64,000 nt of DNA from Tritrichomonas musculus (Eukaryota; Parabasalia; Tritrichomonadida; Tritrichomonadidae), in assembly GCA_039105265.1 (NCBI GenBank), contig JAPFFF010000034.1, forward strand, positions 1 through 64,000, given 5' to 3'. Under the pieces are notes generated by a model, which was not told the DNA's origin, searched no databases, and saw nothing but the letters and a program-made list of their open reading frames with translations. The position numbers and the translations under genes are program-made. Shown in pieces: positions 41,253-49,862 of the stretch (position 1 is the stretch's first letter; the number at the start of each line of letters is the position of its first letter).

Positions 41253-41485
41253 TTTTCATCAAGCAATATTTCAAAACCATGGATACAAGCATTGCAAATA
41301 ATATTCCCAGGCACAATTGTGTATTCATAAGCATCTTCAGTATCATTTTGATATGACATTTCGATTTTACCTGAAAAAAAAGATCCAACTACTTCTCCAT
41401 TGATATTTACTTTTTTGGGATTTGCCTCATATTTTCCAGGATCAACATCACTCTGTCGACCATAATAAACTGAGAACAGAGACAT
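41165..41485 (-). pseudogene. N-terminal fragment of a VIT-domain protein
   Basis: It starts at a real ATG (MSLFSVYYGRQSDVDPGKYE), with a TCATT initiator-like motif just upstream. Residues 30-80 match the VIT domain of inter-alpha-trypsin/vault-type proteins: VVGSFFSGKIEMSYQNDTED, then YEYTIVPGNIICNACIHGFE. Such proteins normally continue for hundreds of residues with a vWA domain. Here the frame ends after 106 residues, at a 28-bp inverted repeat that covers the codons for PIKLKGHENSK. It is a truncated copy. Confidence 0.75.
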
Positions 41486-41489
41486 TAAT

Positions 41490-42129
41490 GAAAAATGAAA
41501 ATATTGATTGAAAATAAAAGAATCAATTCAATTAAAATGAAAATTTCCATTGAAAAAGTCATATCAAAATGCCCACTTATTATTTCGTCTCATTTTGAAG
41601 GAAATTATAAAATGCACACTTAAAGTGACCAAAAACCCCATTTCCTAACCGCTTAAAAACAGTTCCTACTTTTAATTTGTAAAGTTTATTTTTGTAGACT
41701 TTACAGAATTTAGATCAAATTCTAATCTAAATTTTTGAATATATTTTGGCCAATTGGCCAAGTTGTATTCAAATTTCGAAATTTTACAGTAATAAAAAAC
41801 GTATTCGACCATTTAAATTGTCTTGGACTAAGTTGAATGACCTTTTAATCAAAACATTTAAAAAAAGGATTTTATATTGATTATTAATTGAAACAAGATC
41901 GAAGCTTTTTGATTCATCAAAAAAGGACCATATATAGTTTTTTAACTTGAACAAGATCATGAATATCAAGTTAAATCATCAATTGGTTAAAAAATTATTT
42001 AACAAAATAGAAAAAAGATATTATTATAAAATTCAATTCATTTATGAATATCGTTTTATCAATCAAAAATATGAATATTTAGTTTAGTGAAAACCTTATT
42101 CAAATATTAATTTTCATACAAAATATCAA
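41490..42129. other. AT-rich intergenic stretch, no gene seen
   Basis: About 640 bp between the VIT fragment and the tRNA. Short ORFs here have no coding features. Confidence 0.5.
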
Positions 42130-42203
42130 TGTCGCTTGACCGAGTGGTCTAAGGTACCAGATTTAAAATCTGAGGTTCGTGGGTTCGAATCCCATGGCGA
42201 CAA
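42130..42203 (+). tRNA. tRNA-Leu-like (anticodon TAA) with a short variable loop
   Basis: All seven acceptor pairs form (TGTCGCT with GGCGACA), and the discriminator is A. The D arm ACC-GAGTGGTCTAA-GGT is of the Leu/Ser type. The anticodon stem is CCAGA/TCTGA with loop TTTAAAA, giving TAA for codon TTA. The T arm GTGGG-TTCGAAT-CCCAT is standard and the B box is perfect. The variable loop appears to be only GGTTC, five bases, whereas tRNA-Leu usually has a long arm. The first anticodon-stem pair is C-A. It is a single copy, with no intron. Confidence 0.85.
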
Positions 42204-42210
42204 TTTTTTT
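42204..42210 (+). terminator. Pol III T-run after the tRNA-Leu-like gene
   Basis: Seven T residues immediately after the discriminator base, followed by more T-rich DNA. Confidence 0.8.
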
Positions 42211-42458
42211 GATTTTTTTTTTTTTTTATATTATTTTTGGGATAACATCACATTACTGATGTAAAATTAGGTAATATTCATGCAATTGCTTAGTACAGGA
42301 AATATTTGAAAAAATGATTCCCTTTTTAAAAAAGAGATTACATGAAGAATAAATATATTTGAATGAAAACAAATTTTGAATGATCATATTTCAAATAATA
42401 AATTAATAAAAAAAAAAAGCGATTTTCATGATAGTAAAAAATAAAATATTTATTATTT

Positions 42459-43868
42459 TCAAATTTTTGTAATTTTTGGTCTAAATAAGGAAGGCTTTAT
42501 TTTTGCAGCACGCTCATTTTCACTACAGTCGAACTTCATATAACCTATAAAATGAAGATCATGACTTAAATGCTTTTTCAGAGCACAACTTTCGCAAATT
42601 TTCTTTTTACCAGATTTATCGCATCTTAAACAAACATAACAAGCCGAAATGTCATCTTTATCGAGCTCCACTCGATCACATTTAGTTCTTCCAGTGTGAA
42701 GCATTGGAGCCAACAACATTATGCAATTATTAGTATTCTTGCAACCGCAACAGAATTCATCCACATCAACGAATTCAATTGAATGGTTTATATGACAATT
42801 CACCGCACAAGCCTCACAAATTCCAGATATTCCACAAGTTGCACAATTGTACTTTCTCTGTCTAATCGGTTTATCTTTTTTTTCGATATTAAAATTGGTA
42901 CAACGAACCAAATAACTCAAACAATCATTTTCTATCATCTGACACTTTTTGCCATTATAACCGTCACCACAATCACAAAAAAACCCGCTGCTAACTCCTC
43001 TGTATTCAATTTCATGGCCTTTGTGACAATGATGCGCACAAACTGGACAACAACCATAACTGCCGACCAAACCACACGTCTTACAATTATACCACGGCTG
43101 TGGGGCATACTTTTTCCCTGTGAGCAAGAAAGTACAGATCGGTTTTCGAAACGAAATTTGACAATCTTCACTCATATTCAAACATTGGCAATGCTTGCCT
43201 TTGACAATGCCGCAATATTTCAAATTGTGACGATGATGGCATTTGATTGCACAGTTCTGACAGATGTAATAATCACCAGTGATATGGCAGTCTTTACACT
43301 GGTACATCAGCTGCTCAATTGGAGTTCCGTACGTTAACTCAAAAGTGCATCGAAATTTGAATGATTTTGAAGGAATTTTGAAACATTGACACTTGTCGTG
43401 ACAGTCACAGTAAGAGGTGGGAGAATTTTTACATAAGATGACATCATGACCATTATGACAAGTTCTGGCACAAACTTCACAAATGCAGTAATCTCCAGTA
43501 ATATTGCATGTCTTACAAAAATAAGATTTTTGGGAGATGTATTGGGTACCACTGGCTGCTGATGTACAAAAACATTCAATTTTCGGTATGAGCTTGTTGG
43601 GTTGTGGAGGTGGAGGATTGAGAAATGTTGGAATTAGATTTTGATGATTTAATGTATCTATGATTTGAAGTACTAGGATGTTCTTGACTGGATTTGAAAT
43701 CGAATGATGACAAAATGGACACTCGCGTAACTTTGAAATACATGTTTGACAAATCGTATGCCCACATTCCGGGATTATCATTGGTGAACGTAATGGAGGG
43801 AGCATCACTAAACAACACAATGGACATTGTAAATTATCAAGAAGAGTATCATATGAATCTTGATCCAT
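42459..43868 (-). CDS. RING protein with about five UBR-box-like zinc modules
   Basis: 469 residues, intact. A RING-HC finger sits at 15-53: Cys15, Cys18, Cys35, His37, Cys40, Cys43, Cys50, Cys53. From about residue 98 the protein is a string of Cys/His modules with the UBR-box pattern, CTFxxT, YxCKTCxxxG, CxxCAxxCHxGH and then a CDC cluster. Examples are YFCKTCNITGDYCICEVCAR and WYNCKTCGLVGSYGCCPVCA, the latter followed by HHCHKGHEIEYRG and FFCDCGDG. I count four good modules and a fifth, diverged one (CLRCDKSGKKKICESCALKK). UBR boxes of N-recognins bind N-degrons, so this is a likely E3 ligase with several degron or peptide readers. Repetition of the box in one chain is unusual. Confidence 0.8.
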   Translation of the reverse strand: MDQDSYDTLLDNLQCPLCCLVMLPPLRSPMIIPECGHTICQTCISKLRECPFCHHSISNPVKNILVLQIIDTLNHQNLIPTFLNPPPPQPNKLIPKIECFCTSAASGTQYISQKSYFCKTCNITGDYCICEVCARTCHNGHDVILCKNSPTSYCDCHDKCQCFKIPSKSFKFRCTFELTYGTPIEQLMYQCKDCHITGDYYICQNCAIKCHHRHNLKYCGIVKGKHCQCLNMSEDCQISFRKPICTFLLTGKKYAPQPWYNCKTCGLVGSYGCCPVCAHHCHKGHEIEYRGVSSGFFCDCGDGYNGKKCQMIENDCLSYLVRCTNFNIEKKDKPIRQRKYNCATCGISGICEACAVNCHINHSIEFVDVDEFCCGCKNTNNCIMLLAPMLHTGRTKCDRVELDKDDISACYVCLRCDKSGKKKICESCALKKHLSHDLHFIGYMKFDCSENERAAKIKPSLFRPKITKI

Positions 43869-44172
43869 TTGTGTATAAATTTATTATAAATACTAATAGG
43901 GCAATTTAACAAAATTTTCCAAAATTGTAATTCAAATAAACCGTTTTTCAATTAAATATTAAAATACCTTTACTTATAAAATAAAAATATTAAAAACAAA
44001 ATTGAAAATATAGATAAAATAATTTAATTCATATTATATTATTTTTTTGAACCAAATCCAATAGATCTATTTGATGATATCTTTTTTTAATATTGAAAGT
44101 TAATTAAGTGATCTTAGATACCTTTAAATTATCTATATGAATGATATTTCATCTCGGTGATACTATCCATTT
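43869..44172. other. Short intergenic stretch, no gene seen
   Basis: About 300 bp, AT-rich. It should hold the promoter of the RING-UBR gene (minus strand). No clear initiator is visible near its ATG. Confidence 0.4.
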
Positions 44173-44562
44173 TTACTTGTGATGCTTTGATAGAAGATCA
44201 ATAATTTCTAGATGATTCATTTGGATTGCATAATCAATGGCAGCTCTGTGAAACATTTTATTTAGAAATTCCATAGATTATTTTGTATTCAAAAATAATT
44301 TAAAAAAGAATTTTAAAATTATATAAATATTTTGGATTTTAAATGCTTTTAATAATAAACGAATAATTTCGGCATTTTTATTTTGTACCGCACCAATCAA
44401 AGCTACATCATTAAAATATTTGATTGGAAATTCCATAAAAATATTTGATATTTCAATATAATAAAAAAAAAGCTGAAAGGTCAATATATGGTCAAAAACA
44501 TAGGCCGATTTGAAATGCGCAGACTGGTCTACAATTGATACCAAATAAATAAATAAAATCAT
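44173..44562 (-). pseudogene. Ankyrin-repeat fragments of a lost gene
   Basis: Two separate pieces are readable. One, YFNDVALIGAVQNKNAEIIRLLLK, is an ankyrin repeat of the local family. The other, nearer the 3' end, reads KMFHRAAIDYAIQMNHLEII and ends DLLSKHHK before a TAA at 44173. The pieces are out of frame with each other, and no N-terminal half is present. This is the decayed tail of a DUF3447/ankyrin-type gene. Confidence 0.65.
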
Positions 44563-44642
44563 GTCCTTTTACTCAAATAATGAACTGGATTTGTATCTTA
44601 ATGACCAACTTTCTAGAACTCTTTAAAGAACGTAAAAAACTG

Positions 44643-45959
44643 TTAAGAGATTGCACCAAACATTTCAAAGCACATTAAGCTAAATGTATATTTGCAGCAA
44701 GAACTGTTCCAAGAATCTTCTTGTATGTATCGAATGTAACGATAGAAGCCATCTTTTTTATCGCATTCAAATCGGTGCTGGTAGCAGCTTCCATTCAAAT
44801 CATTGCAATTTTCTTTGTGATCCAGAACTGTCCATTTCTCGTGATTGTTCGAGCCAACGATTCGCCACGACTTCGGCTTCCAGTTTAGGTTAGGCCCATC
44901 TCTATATGCTTTTATGGTGTAAGATGTCAGATTGATCTTCTCATTCACAAAATCAAATTCAATCCAAGAATCTGATTCGCTGGATGGCTTGTGACTATTC
45001 CAATTGAAGTAATAAGTGTCTTGATCATAATTGATGAGATTTGTGATCGGATATTGTGGACTTGGATCTCCGCCACCGGTGAGCTTCAATGCTCCGCTTG
45101 CTTCAAGATTGTCTCCATGCTTCTTTTTGAGGTGACTGATGATTCCTGACAGTTCATTTCCATTGAATTCCACTTCAGTAATTTTACTTTTGTCCACTTT
45201 TTCATTACAACTAAGTCTCAATATTTTCTTGATGAAAAGTGTCACACGCGGCAGCTCATTTAGAATTATATCGTCATCAAGGTTCTCCATCACATATTCA
45301 ATCTCTTCTTTGGCAATTTCATCAAAACGCATCCCAGTGATGAAGTGAATGACAATTTCTGCTTCTTCTTTTCTTTTCATCGCTTCGAATATTTCCTTCT
45401 TCTTCTGTGTTTCGTTCTGTTTTTGTTCTTCTGACTCGTTGTACTTGTCGATGATTGAGAAAATCACTTCCTTGCTCAGATGCTTCGTTTCGTCGCTCTC
45501 TAAAAGTTCGAGGAAATGATCGCTCAAGTAGTTGACTGCAATGGAATTCATTTCAGTGCTTAATTGCGAAATGGCTTCTTTGAGATTATTGATATTATAA
45601 AGATCGGATGGAACTTCTTCGCCAAGCAAAAATCGAATCATTGCAAATTGTTTTTGCTTATCTTTTGGTATCGTAACTTGCTCTTTTGTTGATAAGATTA
45701 TGAGATCAAGAAGATTTCGAATTTCTTGCGGTTGCTCATTGTTTGGAGTTAAAAGTTCATATTTGTTAATGGTTGGATCGATCATGCAAAAATCATTGAT
45801 TTTTTTGGATATAATACGAGCTTCATTTCTTGAGAGTTCAAAAAAATCATTTTCTTGTGAACCTGAACCTAAAATAATTTGGAACCTCTCACTAAAATCT
45901 TGTTCGATTAATCTTCTAAAACTAGCAATTGGAGTCTTGAATAAGTAATTGGTATCCAT
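44643..45959 (-). CDS. Protein with a helical N-terminal region and a C-terminal F5/8C (discoidin) domain
   Basis: 438 residues from ATG, intact. The first 280 residues look helical and Glu/Lys/Ile-rich, with a layout that resembles a BTB/BACK-like adaptor but no firm motif. The last 150 residues form a discoidin-like domain: YPITNLINYDQDTYYFNWNS, WIEFDFVNEKINLTSYTIKA, KPKSWRIVGSNNHEKWTVLD, and RYIRYIQEDSW with FEMFG at the end. Such domains bind sugars or membranes, and trichomonads carry many of them behind cytoplasmic domains. A TCAATT motif about 10 bp before the ATG could serve as initiator. Exact function unknown. Confidence 0.8.
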   Translation of the reverse strand: MDTNYLFKTPIASFRRLIEQDFSERFQIILGSGSQENDFFELSRNEARIISKKINDFCMIDPTINKYELLTPNNEQPQEIRNLLDLIILSTKEQVTIPKDKQKQFAMIRFLLGEEVPSDLYNINNLKEAISQLSTEMNSIAVNYLSDHFLELLESDETKHLSKEVIFSIIDKYNESEEQKQNETQKKKEIFEAMKRKEEAEIVIHFITGMRFDEIAKEEIEYVMENLDDDIILNELPRVTLFIKKILRLSCNEKVDKSKITEVEFNGNELSGIISHLKKKHGDNLEASGALKLTGGGDPSPQYPITNLINYDQDTYYFNWNSHKPSSESDSWIEFDFVNEKINLTSYTIKAYRDGPNLNWKPKSWRIVGSNNHEKWTVLDHKENCNDLNGSCYQHRFECDKKDGFYRYIRYIQEDSWNSSCCKYTFSLMCFEMFGAIS

Positions 45960-46115
45960 ATAATAATTGATAACTTATTTGGTTGGATAATATCATTGAA
46001 AAAGTCAAATCAATAAACTTTTTATTATAACGTAAAAATGATTAAACAATTTTGTATCAAATGATAAAATATAAAAATTTTAAAGAGAATAAAATTTATA
46101 TATCTTGTTATATAA

Positions 46116-46994
46116 TCATAAATCTGATGGTTTGCTCATATTGACTTCATATTTGATTACATCCTTATCAATCATTTCAAAAAGGGATTTAATATCTTCA
46201 ATGTCTCTTATTGATTTAAGCACATAATGGAAATTTATTTGATTTTGTTCAAAATGTGATCCAATTATTTTCTTAGCAAATGAGCGATTTAAAATATCAT
46301 GCAAAATTTTCTTGATTGTTGAATCTAAGTAAATATACGCATCATCATCAATTTCTAGGCTACCGAAGTTCATGTTGAAATAAGTTTTAATATAAAAGGA
46401 TGTTTCACATGATTTATTATCATTTTCTTCATAATAATCATTTTCATAATAATAATTATCGTAATAATCATTTTCTTCATTGTTATTATCTTCATTGTTA
46501 TTATCTTCATTGCTATTTTCTTCATAATCATCTTTTTTTTCAGAAATATATCTTGTCACATTAAAAAATTGTGACAAAACATTTTTAATATCATTGCAAT
46601 CTACAACTTTTTGAGAATAATCTTTTTCAATACTTTGACCAATTATTCGTAAGAATTTTTCAATCAAATTATTTAAATATTTAATTGTTCTAAATGTAAC
46701 AAAGGAATTACCATAAAATTCATTAATTATATCATTTGTATAATTCCATTCATTAGATTTAGTATTTTTTGGTTTATAATTCTTTAAAAGATTGATTATT
46801 TTGATGAGATTCTCTTTATTTGCCAAGTCTAATACAGTGTTATTTGTTTTTCCATTTGTATTATATATATCAAGGTCAATATACAAATTTGTCAACAAAG
46901 GCTTGATGATTTTTAGTTTTTTTTTCATGACTGCTAAATATAAAGCAGTTTTGTAACCACGCTTTATATCATCTTTTTTTTTGATGATCTTCAT
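46116..46994 (-). CDS. C-terminal half of a split ankyrin gene, with two histone-fold-like segments
   Basis: The frame enters from the A9 tract at 46974-46982 with IKKKDDIKRGYKTALYLAV, the missing next ankyrin repeat of the upstream ORF. After one more repeat (NNTVLDLANKENLIKIINLL) the ankyrins end. Then comes FVTFRTIKYLNNLIEKFLRI with VVDCNDIKNVLSQFF, a helix-loop-long helix-loop-helix layout like an H2B-type histone fold. An acidic Asn/Asp/Glu/Tyr linker follows. The next segment, DDDAYIYLDSTIKKILHDIL with NFHYVLKSIRDIEDIKSLF, resembles an H2A-type fold. The histone-fold call is by eye. The ankyrin plus H2A-like combination is known in the ABTB2/BTBD11 family. Confidence 0.6.
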   Translation of the reverse strand: MKIIKKKDDIKRGYKTALYLAVMKKKLKIIKPLLTNLYIDLDIYNTNGKTNNTVLDLANKENLIKIINLLKNYKPKNTKSNEWNYTNDIINEFYGNSFVTFRTIKYLNNLIEKFLRIIGQSIEKDYSQKVVDCNDIKNVLSQFFNVTRYISEKKDDYEENSNEDNNNEDNNNEENDYYDNYYYENDYYEENDNKSCETSFYIKTYFNMNFGSLEIDDDAYIYLDSTIKKILHDILNRSFAKKIIGSHFEQNQINFHYVLKSIRDIEDIKSLFEMIDKDVIKYEVNMSKPSDL

Positions 46995-47973
46995 CTAATC
47001 TTCCAGAATCGAAATTTATAAAATTGATATCAAAATCATATTTTAATAGAGCATTAATAATTTCGATGTTTCCTTTTTCAACCGCTCTATAAAATGCATT
47101 TTTTCTCCAAAAAAAAGAATTCCCATCTTTATCCAATTTACAACTAATAGCATCGATATCAATACCTTCATTTTCTAATAAAAGATTAACAATTTCTATA
47201 TTTTCTTTGTCAATTGCTCTAAAGAGAGCAGACCTATCCCATTTTCCTTCTCCTGGTTCGCCTCCTCCTTCAAAATCAACAAATTTTCTACTAGGGGCAT
47301 TTACATTAATATTTTTATTTGATAATAAAAGTTTAATGATTTCAATGTTTTCTTGTTCAACTGATTCATATAAAGCAGTATATTTATAATAATATTCACA
47401 ACCACCTCCATCACAATAATCATCTGTATTTATAATATTTACATTGATATCTTCAATTGATAATAAAAGCTTTATTATTTCAATATTATTATTTTCAATT
47501 GCCAAAAATAATGAAGTTCTCTCTACCCACCACTCCTCAAGATCATGGTATTCATAACTGCATATTGTATTGACATTAATTTTATCAAATGACAATAAAA
47601 GTTTCACTATTTCAATATTTTCTTTTTGAACTGCCCTAAACAAAGCTGTTTTAGAGCATCTAATTTTTTCTGGCTTTGGATTTGAACATATTGAATACCA
47701 TATTCTAATTTTTGAATATTCATAACGATTATATTCTTGATTTATATCAATATTTTTGTTATTTAAAAGATCAGATGCAATTATATAATAATCAAATTGA
47801 CACACATCATAGAATAATGATTCATCAATCATTTCTGCTCGAATGAAATTGAAATTATAATAATGAAGACTTTGAATTAGAGTATGATTTATGTCTGCTT
47901 CTTTTTCATTGAAATAATTTTGAAGAAAATAATTGGCAATATCATTATGATGACATTTAATTGCTTCATTCAA
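46969..47973 (-). CDS. Ankyrin protein, 5'-truncated, first half of a split gene
   Basis: The frame starts inside the family core (NEAIKCHHNDIANYFLQNYF) with no ATG; the same segment in the complete homologue at 48693 lies near residue 310. It carries five ankyrin repeats of the type KTALFRAVQKENIEIVKLLLS, separated by long variable loops rich in Tyr, Asp and Gly. It ends FDSGRLDEDHQKKR at an A9 tract. One base more or less there would continue into the next ORF (46116-46994) with the expected KTALYLAV repeat. The N-terminal DUF3447-like part was lost; about 600 bp of spacer separates it from the head-to-head homologue at 48693. Confidence 0.7.
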   Translation of the reverse strand: MNEAIKCHHNDIANYFLQNYFNEKEADINHTLIQSLHYYNFNFIRAEMIDESLFYDVCQFDYYIIASDLLNNKNIDINQEYNRYEYSKIRIWYSICSNPKPEKIRCSKTALFRAVQKENIEIVKLLLSFDKINVNTICSYEYHDLEEWWVERTSLFLAIENNNIEIIKLLLSIEDINVNIINTDDYCDGGGCEYYYKYTALYESVEQENIEIIKLLLSNKNINVNAPSRKFVDFEGGGEPGEGKWDRSALFRAIDKENIEIVNLLLENEGIDIDAISCKLDKDGNSFFWRKNAFYRAVEKGNIEIINALLKYDFDINFINFDSGRLDEDHQKKR

Positions 47974-48020
47974 ACATTCATCATTATTTGTTAAGGGTGT
48001 ACTCCACTGATTTGAGAGGT

Positions 48021-48692
48021 TAAATGGTCATACCATAACACTATAAAAATGCTTGATTTTGGTAAATATAAACAATTATTTTTAGAATATTATAATTACT
48101 ACAAACACACAAACTATAATAAGCATTTTGGGATTATGTAAAGCGAAAATCATATGGAAATGCCGATGTAGATATAATATCATTAAAAACTTTAGTAAAT
48201 ACATTTTTATATGATTTTTATTATTGTTTATTTAATCATAATAAGAAATTAAAGTTTAAATCATAAGCCCCTCTATTAAAAATAAAGATTTTAAAAAATA
48301 ATAAGATATACGTTAGATAGTTATCTATTTTTAAGAGGTAATGTTAACCGAAATCATAAACGTACGAAAAATTTTAAAATCGCTACAAACTTTTTTGTGA
48401 TGAATAAAAAAAAATTATGATAAATTTATCATATTTACCATCACTTCAGCGACAAATATCACGTTCGTTCTCGTAAAACCACACTAAAAAAGATATCAAA
48501 TATTGATGCTGAAAACTTTTTTTGATAAAACTTTGTAAATCAGCATATTTTACTATTATAATTAATTTATTATAATTATGAGAAAATACATTAAGTAGAT
48601 TTTTTTTTTTTTTATTCAAAATATAATTATATTTTTTATTGAATTTTTTTTTTTTCAAATTTGAGATAAATTAATTTTTTTTAATAAAAATC
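48021..48692. other. Spacer between two head-to-head ankyrin genes
   Basis: About 670 bp, AT-rich. It should contain the promoter of the 48693 gene and the scar where the other gene lost its 5' part. No ORF or RNA is supported. Confidence 0.45.
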
Positions 48693-49862
48693 ATGAGTTC
48701 TCAGGAATACTTGAACATAATGAAGGATATCCAAGAAAATATACTGACTTTTCTTGAAGAAGAGGACAATTCAGAAGAAAATTTTATAATTCTTAAAAGC
48801 AAATTTGAAGATACAAGAATAAAAGATCATTTGTATGAACTTTTGTCTCTACTACATTTAATTTCTAAAATAGAAAATAACCACTATCGCATCCCCACCT
48901 TTTTCAGTAAAATCGAAAGAATTTTGCAATTATTCAAAGAAGATATCAAAAAATATTTTCCAAATTCAGAAATATTCAAAATTTTTAAGAACAACAAAAG
49001 GATTCTTTTATTTCTCATTGAGCAGCAAATATTAGTTTTTGATGAATATATCTTTAAAAAAATTACAAAGACAGAGAAATACATAAATGCAAAATATCCA
49101 CAGTATTTTCAGCCAGAAATTCAACCATTCATCAATGAAAAATGGTTCCCAAAATATGAAAACAGCAACATAGAAGAAGAAAATGAAAATAAAGGAAATG
49201 GATGGGTTGAAAAGATAAAGAAAGAATTGCCCGAAAATTTTTATGACAAACGAAAGGAAGGCGAAAACGACAATAAAATTTGTGAGTTAATTCGAAAAGA
49301 CTTGATTACAGAATTTGTTGCACACGTTACTATAAATAGCGTTTCACTTAACGCGACAATTCAGCCATCAATTTATGAAACAAATTCTTTTTTACTTAAA
49401 AATCAAGATATTGGTGGATTTTCATTGATTGAGTATGCTGCTTTTTTTGGCTCAATCCAAATATTCAACTACTTGCGACATGAAGGTGTTGAATTAACAT
49501 CAACGTTGTGGCCTTTGGCCATTCATGGTCAAAATTCAGAAATGATTCACTTTCTGGAAGACAATCATGTTGAATTAGAGGATGAGTCATTCAAACAAGT
49601 TTTTTATGAATCAATCAAATGCCACCACAACGACATTGCAAATTACTTCATAAACAACTTCTTGCAAAATGATGAAGAAAATTCACAGGATACATTCAAA
49701 CAATGTCTCAAATATTATAATTTCGTCTTTTTGAAAAGTGAATCCATTAGTGAATCTTTATTTTGCAACTTGTGTAAGTACGATCATTGTGCACTTGTTG
49801 ATAACCTTTTGAAAGACAAAGCTATAGATATAAATAAGAAAGAAATTTCAATATTCTGTTAA
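48693..49862 (+). CDS. DUF3447-like/ankyrin family protein, N-terminal part
   Basis: 389 residues from ATG (MSSQEYLNIMKDIQENIL). The order of motifs equals that of the ORF at 15697-16851: KRILLFLIEQQ, KICELIRKDLITEFV, ETNSFLL, SLIEYAAFFGSIQIFNYLR, FYESIKCHHNDIANYF, and the first ankyrin-like end LLKDKAIDIN. The frame stops six residues later, where a 25-bp repeat array begins. The remaining ankyrin repeats of the ancestral gene lie downstream as seven near-identical copies separated by arrays (50241-54722), followed by the C-terminal repeat at 54784-54969. Confidence 0.8.
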   Translation: MSSQEYLNIMKDIQENILTFLEEEDNSEENFIILKSKFEDTRIKDHLYELLSLLHLISKIENNHYRIPTFFSKIERILQLFKEDIKKYFPNSEIFKIFKNNKRILLFLIEQQILVFDEYIFKKITKTEKYINAKYPQYFQPEIQPFINEKWFPKYENSNIEEENENKGNGWVEKIKKELPENFYDKRKEGENDNKICELIRKDLITEFVAHVTINSVSLNATIQPSIYETNSFLLKNQDIGGFSLIEYAAFFGSIQIFNYLRHEGVELTSTLWPLAIHGQNSEMIHFLEDNHVELEDESFKQVFYESIKCHHNDIANYFINNFLQNDEENSQDTFKQCLKYYNFVFLKSESISESLFCNLCKYDHCALVDNLLKDKAIDINKKEISIFC

